Part shown: positions 59,276 through 61,468 of the stretch, one piece after another | Numbering within the stretch: the first letter of the stretch is position 1 | How the letters are laid out: each line of letters begins with the position of its first letter | NCBI RefSeq assembly: GCF_000687775.1 | Contig: NZ_JHXS01000002.1 | Coordinates: 1 to 61,468, forward strand | Length of the DNA: 61,468 nucleotides | Source of the DNA: Mycoplasmopsis felifaucium ATCC 43428 | GTDB taxonomy: Bacteria > Bacillota_I > Bacilli_A > Mycoplasmatales > Metamycoplasmataceae | Direction of reading: 5' to 3' | Position numbers and translations under genes: made by a program | Notes under the pieces: generated by a model | Told to the model about the DNA's origin: nothing | What the model saw: only the letters and a program-made list of their open reading frames with translations | Databases searched by the model: none

Positions 59276-59281
59276 ATTATA
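59276..59281 (-). promoter_or_regulatory. -10 box of the HAD gene, leaderless arrangement
   Basis: TATAAT on the minus strand, then TAAACT, then ATG at 59269. The 6-base spacing is identical to that at cysS and rpmG. Confidence 0.55.
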
Positions 59282-59316
59282 ACCCTTTAAACTTTTATTA
59301 AGTAGAATTTAACATT

Positions 59317-59340
59317 TTCATATATATATATATATATGAA
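59317..59340. repeat. (TA)n tract forming a 24-base perfect palindrome
   Basis: TTCA, a TA run of about 8.5 units (59321-59337), then TGAA; the whole is its own complement. A second palindrome ATGAAAATTTTCAT follows at 59344-59357. It lies 36-60 bases upstream of the HAD -10 box, where copy-number change could affect the promoter. Function unknown. Confidence 0.7.
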
Positions 59341-59444
59341 TAAATGAAAATTTTCATATTTATCTTAATTGATAAAGTATTGTGTATCTGTTCTATTTAA
59401 CTAATTAATCTGTTTTATAGCGTTTTTAGTATAAATGAAATAAA

Positions 59445-59469
59445 ATTAGTTGCTATTAAAGCAACTAAT
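59445..59469 (-). terminator. Probable terminator of prs-rsmG
   Basis: ATTAGTTGC (59445-59453) pairs with GCAACTAAT (59461-59469), 7-base loop, with TTTTATTT following on the minus strand. The rsmG stop codon lies inside the stem. Confidence 0.65.
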
Positions 59470-60163
59470 AATTTTTAATTTTTGATCAGTTTCAAGGCCA
59501 ACCTCTTGGAGTCGGTTTTTCTTTTGAAATAATTATTAAAGCAGAATTATCATTTTGAATTTGATCAAAATAATTGAACGAAGTAATAAAGTTTTTTTCT
59601 AGAGTAAACTTATCTTTAAATTCATCAACTTCTAGTTGATAATTTTTACCTTTAGGTAATATTCATAGCCCTTTTCGTTTCAACATATGATTTGAAATTA
59701 AATAAATAATAGTACTTGTAGCTAAAGCTCTAGCTGTTATGATATCAAACTTTTCATTTGCGTTTTTAACATTTTCAGCTCTCTCATTTATTACTGTTAT
59801 ATTAAGATTGAATGTATTCTTAATCTTAGATAAAAATTCGCATCTTTTTGTAATACTTTCAATAATTGTTAAATGAAATTTATTATTTAATGCGATTAAT
59901 AGTGGCACTGAAGGGAACCCAGCACCAGCTCCAATATCTAAAATTTCTTTATTTTCAAATGTTATATTTTGAAATCTAGAAGCCTCTTCAAAAACTAATA
60001 ATGAACACAATACACCTTGCTCAAAAATTTCTTTTTCTGTCTTAAAACCAGTAATATTCATTAATTGATTTTGTTCATAAATCATATGAGCATACTGTTT
60101 AAGTTTAGGGATTTGGTCTTTATATTTTTCTAATATAAATTCAACCTGATTATTCTGAATCAC
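59465..60163 (-). CDS. rsmG: 16S rRNA m7G527 methyltransferase RsmG (GidB)
   Basis: Methylates N7 of G527 in 16S rRNA (E. coli numbering); 232 residues. Motifs: QYAHMIYEQNQLMNITGF at the N-terminus, the cofactor loop ILDIGAGAGFPSVPL, TIIESITKRCEFL, VINERAENVKN and ITARALAT. The C-terminal PTPRGWPWNWSKIKN resembles the usual basic ending. I chose the GTG at 60163 because AAGGAA lies 7 bases upstream and the reading matches the family length; a TTG at 60229 would add 22 residues. It overlaps prs by 14 bases, so the two are translationally coupled. Confidence 0.92.
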
Positions 60164-61130
60164 TGTGGAATTCCTTTGAATATTTATTATATAGTTTTGA
60201 AATTGATTTTCCGTTAATTGAACAATCAATTACATTGCCTAAAAATTCATCAAGGCTAATAATTTCAAGTTTTTTGTATTTACCTGCTCAAGCAGAGTTA
60301 TCAATAGAGTCAGTAATAATAACTTTTTCCACTACAGGGTTATTTTCAAATAATTCAAATCCTTTGCTAAAAATACCGTGGGTAGCTGCAATAACAACTT
60401 TTTTAGCCCCATTAGCTTTTAATGTTTCAGCGGCTTTTAAAATTGTTCCACCCGTATCAATAATATCATCAATGATCACGGCATTTTGATCTTGAATGTC
60501 ACCAATTAATCCCATAACTTCTGTTTGGTTTGTTCCGACTCTTCTTTTGTCAATGATACAAATTTTAATATCGTTAGAAATTAATTCAGCTAAAGCTCTA
60601 GCTCTTACTGTTCCACCGTGGTCAGGCGAAACTACTGTGAATTTTTCGTGAGTTGCTTTGATAGCTCTTGCTAAAGTAAATTGACCTCTTAAGTCATCAA
60701 TTGGGATGTTAAAGAACCCTTGAATAGCTGTGTTATGTAAGTCAACTGCTATAACTTTTGTTACACCAGCAGTTTGTAATAAATCTGCAACCATTTTAGC
60801 ACCAATTGGCTGTCTTCCGCTTGCTTTTCTATCTTGACGAGCATAACCATAATATGTTAAAGCTACTGTAATTGATTTAGCACTTGCTCTTTTTAATGAA
60901 TCGATAAATAATAATAATTCAACTAAATTATCATTAACTGGTCTAGATGTACTTGCTACAACGTATACATCTTTCCCTCTAACTGCTATGTCACTAACTG
61001 GCATAATTTCACCATCAGCAAATTTTGTTACTTTTAAAGTTGTTAATGGTAACTTAATAATTTTAGATATTTTTTCAGCTAACTTCTCAGAGTTAGGCAT
61101 TCCGAATAATAGTGTTTGTGTTTCTTTCAT
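60150..61130 (-). CDS. prs: Ribose-phosphate pyrophosphokinase (PRPP synthetase)
   Basis: Makes 5-phosphoribosyl diphosphate from ribose 5-phosphate and ATP for nucleotide salvage; 326 residues, the usual length. Motifs: FADGEIMPVSDIAVRGKDVY, STSRPVNDNLVELL, TYYGYARQDRKASGRQPIGAK with the ATP flexible loop, VDLHNTAIQGFF, SPDHGGTVRARALAE, and the PRPP loop AVIIDDIIDTGGTI. AAGGAGAT precedes ATG. The operon continues into rsmG. Divergent from the dCMP deaminase gene. Confidence 0.97.
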
Positions 61131-61200
61131 ATTGATCTCCTTAATTAACTATGATAATTATAGTCAATTTTTCAGCTTTTTTGTGTATAGAGCTTATTTA

Positions 61201-61230
61201 TTGGTTCAAAAATATAAAAAAATGTAAAAT
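61201..61230 (+). promoter_or_regulatory. Promoter of the dCMP deaminase gene, leaderless arrangement
   Basis: TTGGTT (61201-61206) and TAAAAT (61225-61230) with an 18-base spacer; then TAAGCT and ATG at 61237. There is no ribosome site, and the box-N6-ATG spacing matches cysS, rpmG and the HAD gene. Confidence 0.55.
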
Positions 61231-61236
61231 TAAGCT

Positions 61237-61468
61237 ATGAGTAAAGATGCATTATATTGAGATGGCTATTTTATGGCCTTAGCCAAAGTTTCGGCTTTAA
61301 GAAGTAAAGATCCAAGTACTAAAGTTGGAGCTTGTATTATAAATGAAGATAAAAAAGTTATATCTTTAGGATATAACGGTATGCCTAAAGGAAATGATGA
61401 GTTTCCTTGACAAAGAGAAGGTGATTTAGCACACACTAAGTATCCTTATGTTATACACGCAGAAATGA
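61237..61468 (+). CDS. Deoxycytidylate deaminase (ComEB/dCMP deaminase), N-terminal part
   Basis: 77 codons are visible before the window ends. The family start is clear: [28 protein letters not shown], then [17 protein letters not shown], and YVIHAE, where the HAE zinc motif with the catalytic Glu begins. The second zinc motif (PCxxC) must lie outside. The enzyme converts dCMP to dUMP for dTMP synthesis. Its promoter suggests a leaderless transcript. Confidence 0.9.

Noticed and set aside
60164-60229. TTG start for rsmG 66 bases upstream
   Set aside because: It lacks a ribosome site and adds residues outside the family; GTG 60163 has AAGGAA at proper distance.

Overview
This window comes from a Mollicute of the Mycoplasma type (hominis-group mycoplasmas such as Mycoplasmopsis or Metamycoplasma are the best fit; I cannot name the species). 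The DNA is very AT-rich, and nearly every long gene is open only if TGA is read as tryptophan (genetic code 4). Genes are tightly packed with 1-20 bp overlaps. The gene set is a reduced wall-less Gram-positive core: dnaA/dnaN, ftsH, secE-nusG, rpmH-rnpA-yidC and an opp operon. No gene-free stretch exceeds about 210 bases.

Layout. (1) 1-184 is the start of a membrane or lipoprotein gene running out of the window, behind a 15-A tract in its promoter region. (2) 347-18221 (minus) is one operon: a 3328-residue membrane-anchored giant protein with PDxFFG, HEXXH and NEAFAD motifs, followed by oppA-oppB-oppC-oppD-oppF. (3) 18432-22027 (plus) is the translation/transcription cluster cysS-rlmB-sigma-like-rpmG-secE-nusG, in the same order as cysS-rlmB-sigH-rpmG-secE-nusG of Bacillus. 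It is followed by a YihY-family gene, pyrH-frr and a comEA/comEC pair. (4) 26517-33911 (minus) holds tRNA-Arg and tRNA-Cys, the overlapping set mnmE-tatD-rsmA-gpsA, gap and serS, with one unrecognised plus-strand gene between mnmE and gap. (5) 34111-40539 (plus) holds rpmH-rnpA-yidC, lplA with an alpha/beta hydrolase, a PQ-loop membrane protein and asnA. (6) 40568-43600 is the origin region: dnaA-dnaN-yaaA on the minus strand, with DnaA-box-like sequences on both sides of dnaA. (7) 43601-49284 (plus) is recD2-like, pth, tilS and ftsH. (8) 49391-58391 is a 2674-residue FtsX-type permease with its ATPase. (9) 58430-61130 (minus) is a HAD phosphatase, rsmG and prs, followed by the start of a dCMP deaminase gene.

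How the parts fit. The Opp operon imports peptides. Its first gene encodes a giant surface protein with the zinc ligands expected of a gluzincin protease, so cutting and importing peptides may be genetically coupled (inference). Two start architectures can be seen. Some genes have a normal AGGAG leader. Others (cysS, rpmG, the HAD gene and the dCMP deaminase gene, probably also recD2 and the PQ-loop gene) have a TATAAT-like box only 6-8 bases before ATG, which implies leaderless mRNAs. Several intrinsic terminators lie inside the 3' coding end of the convergent neighbour.
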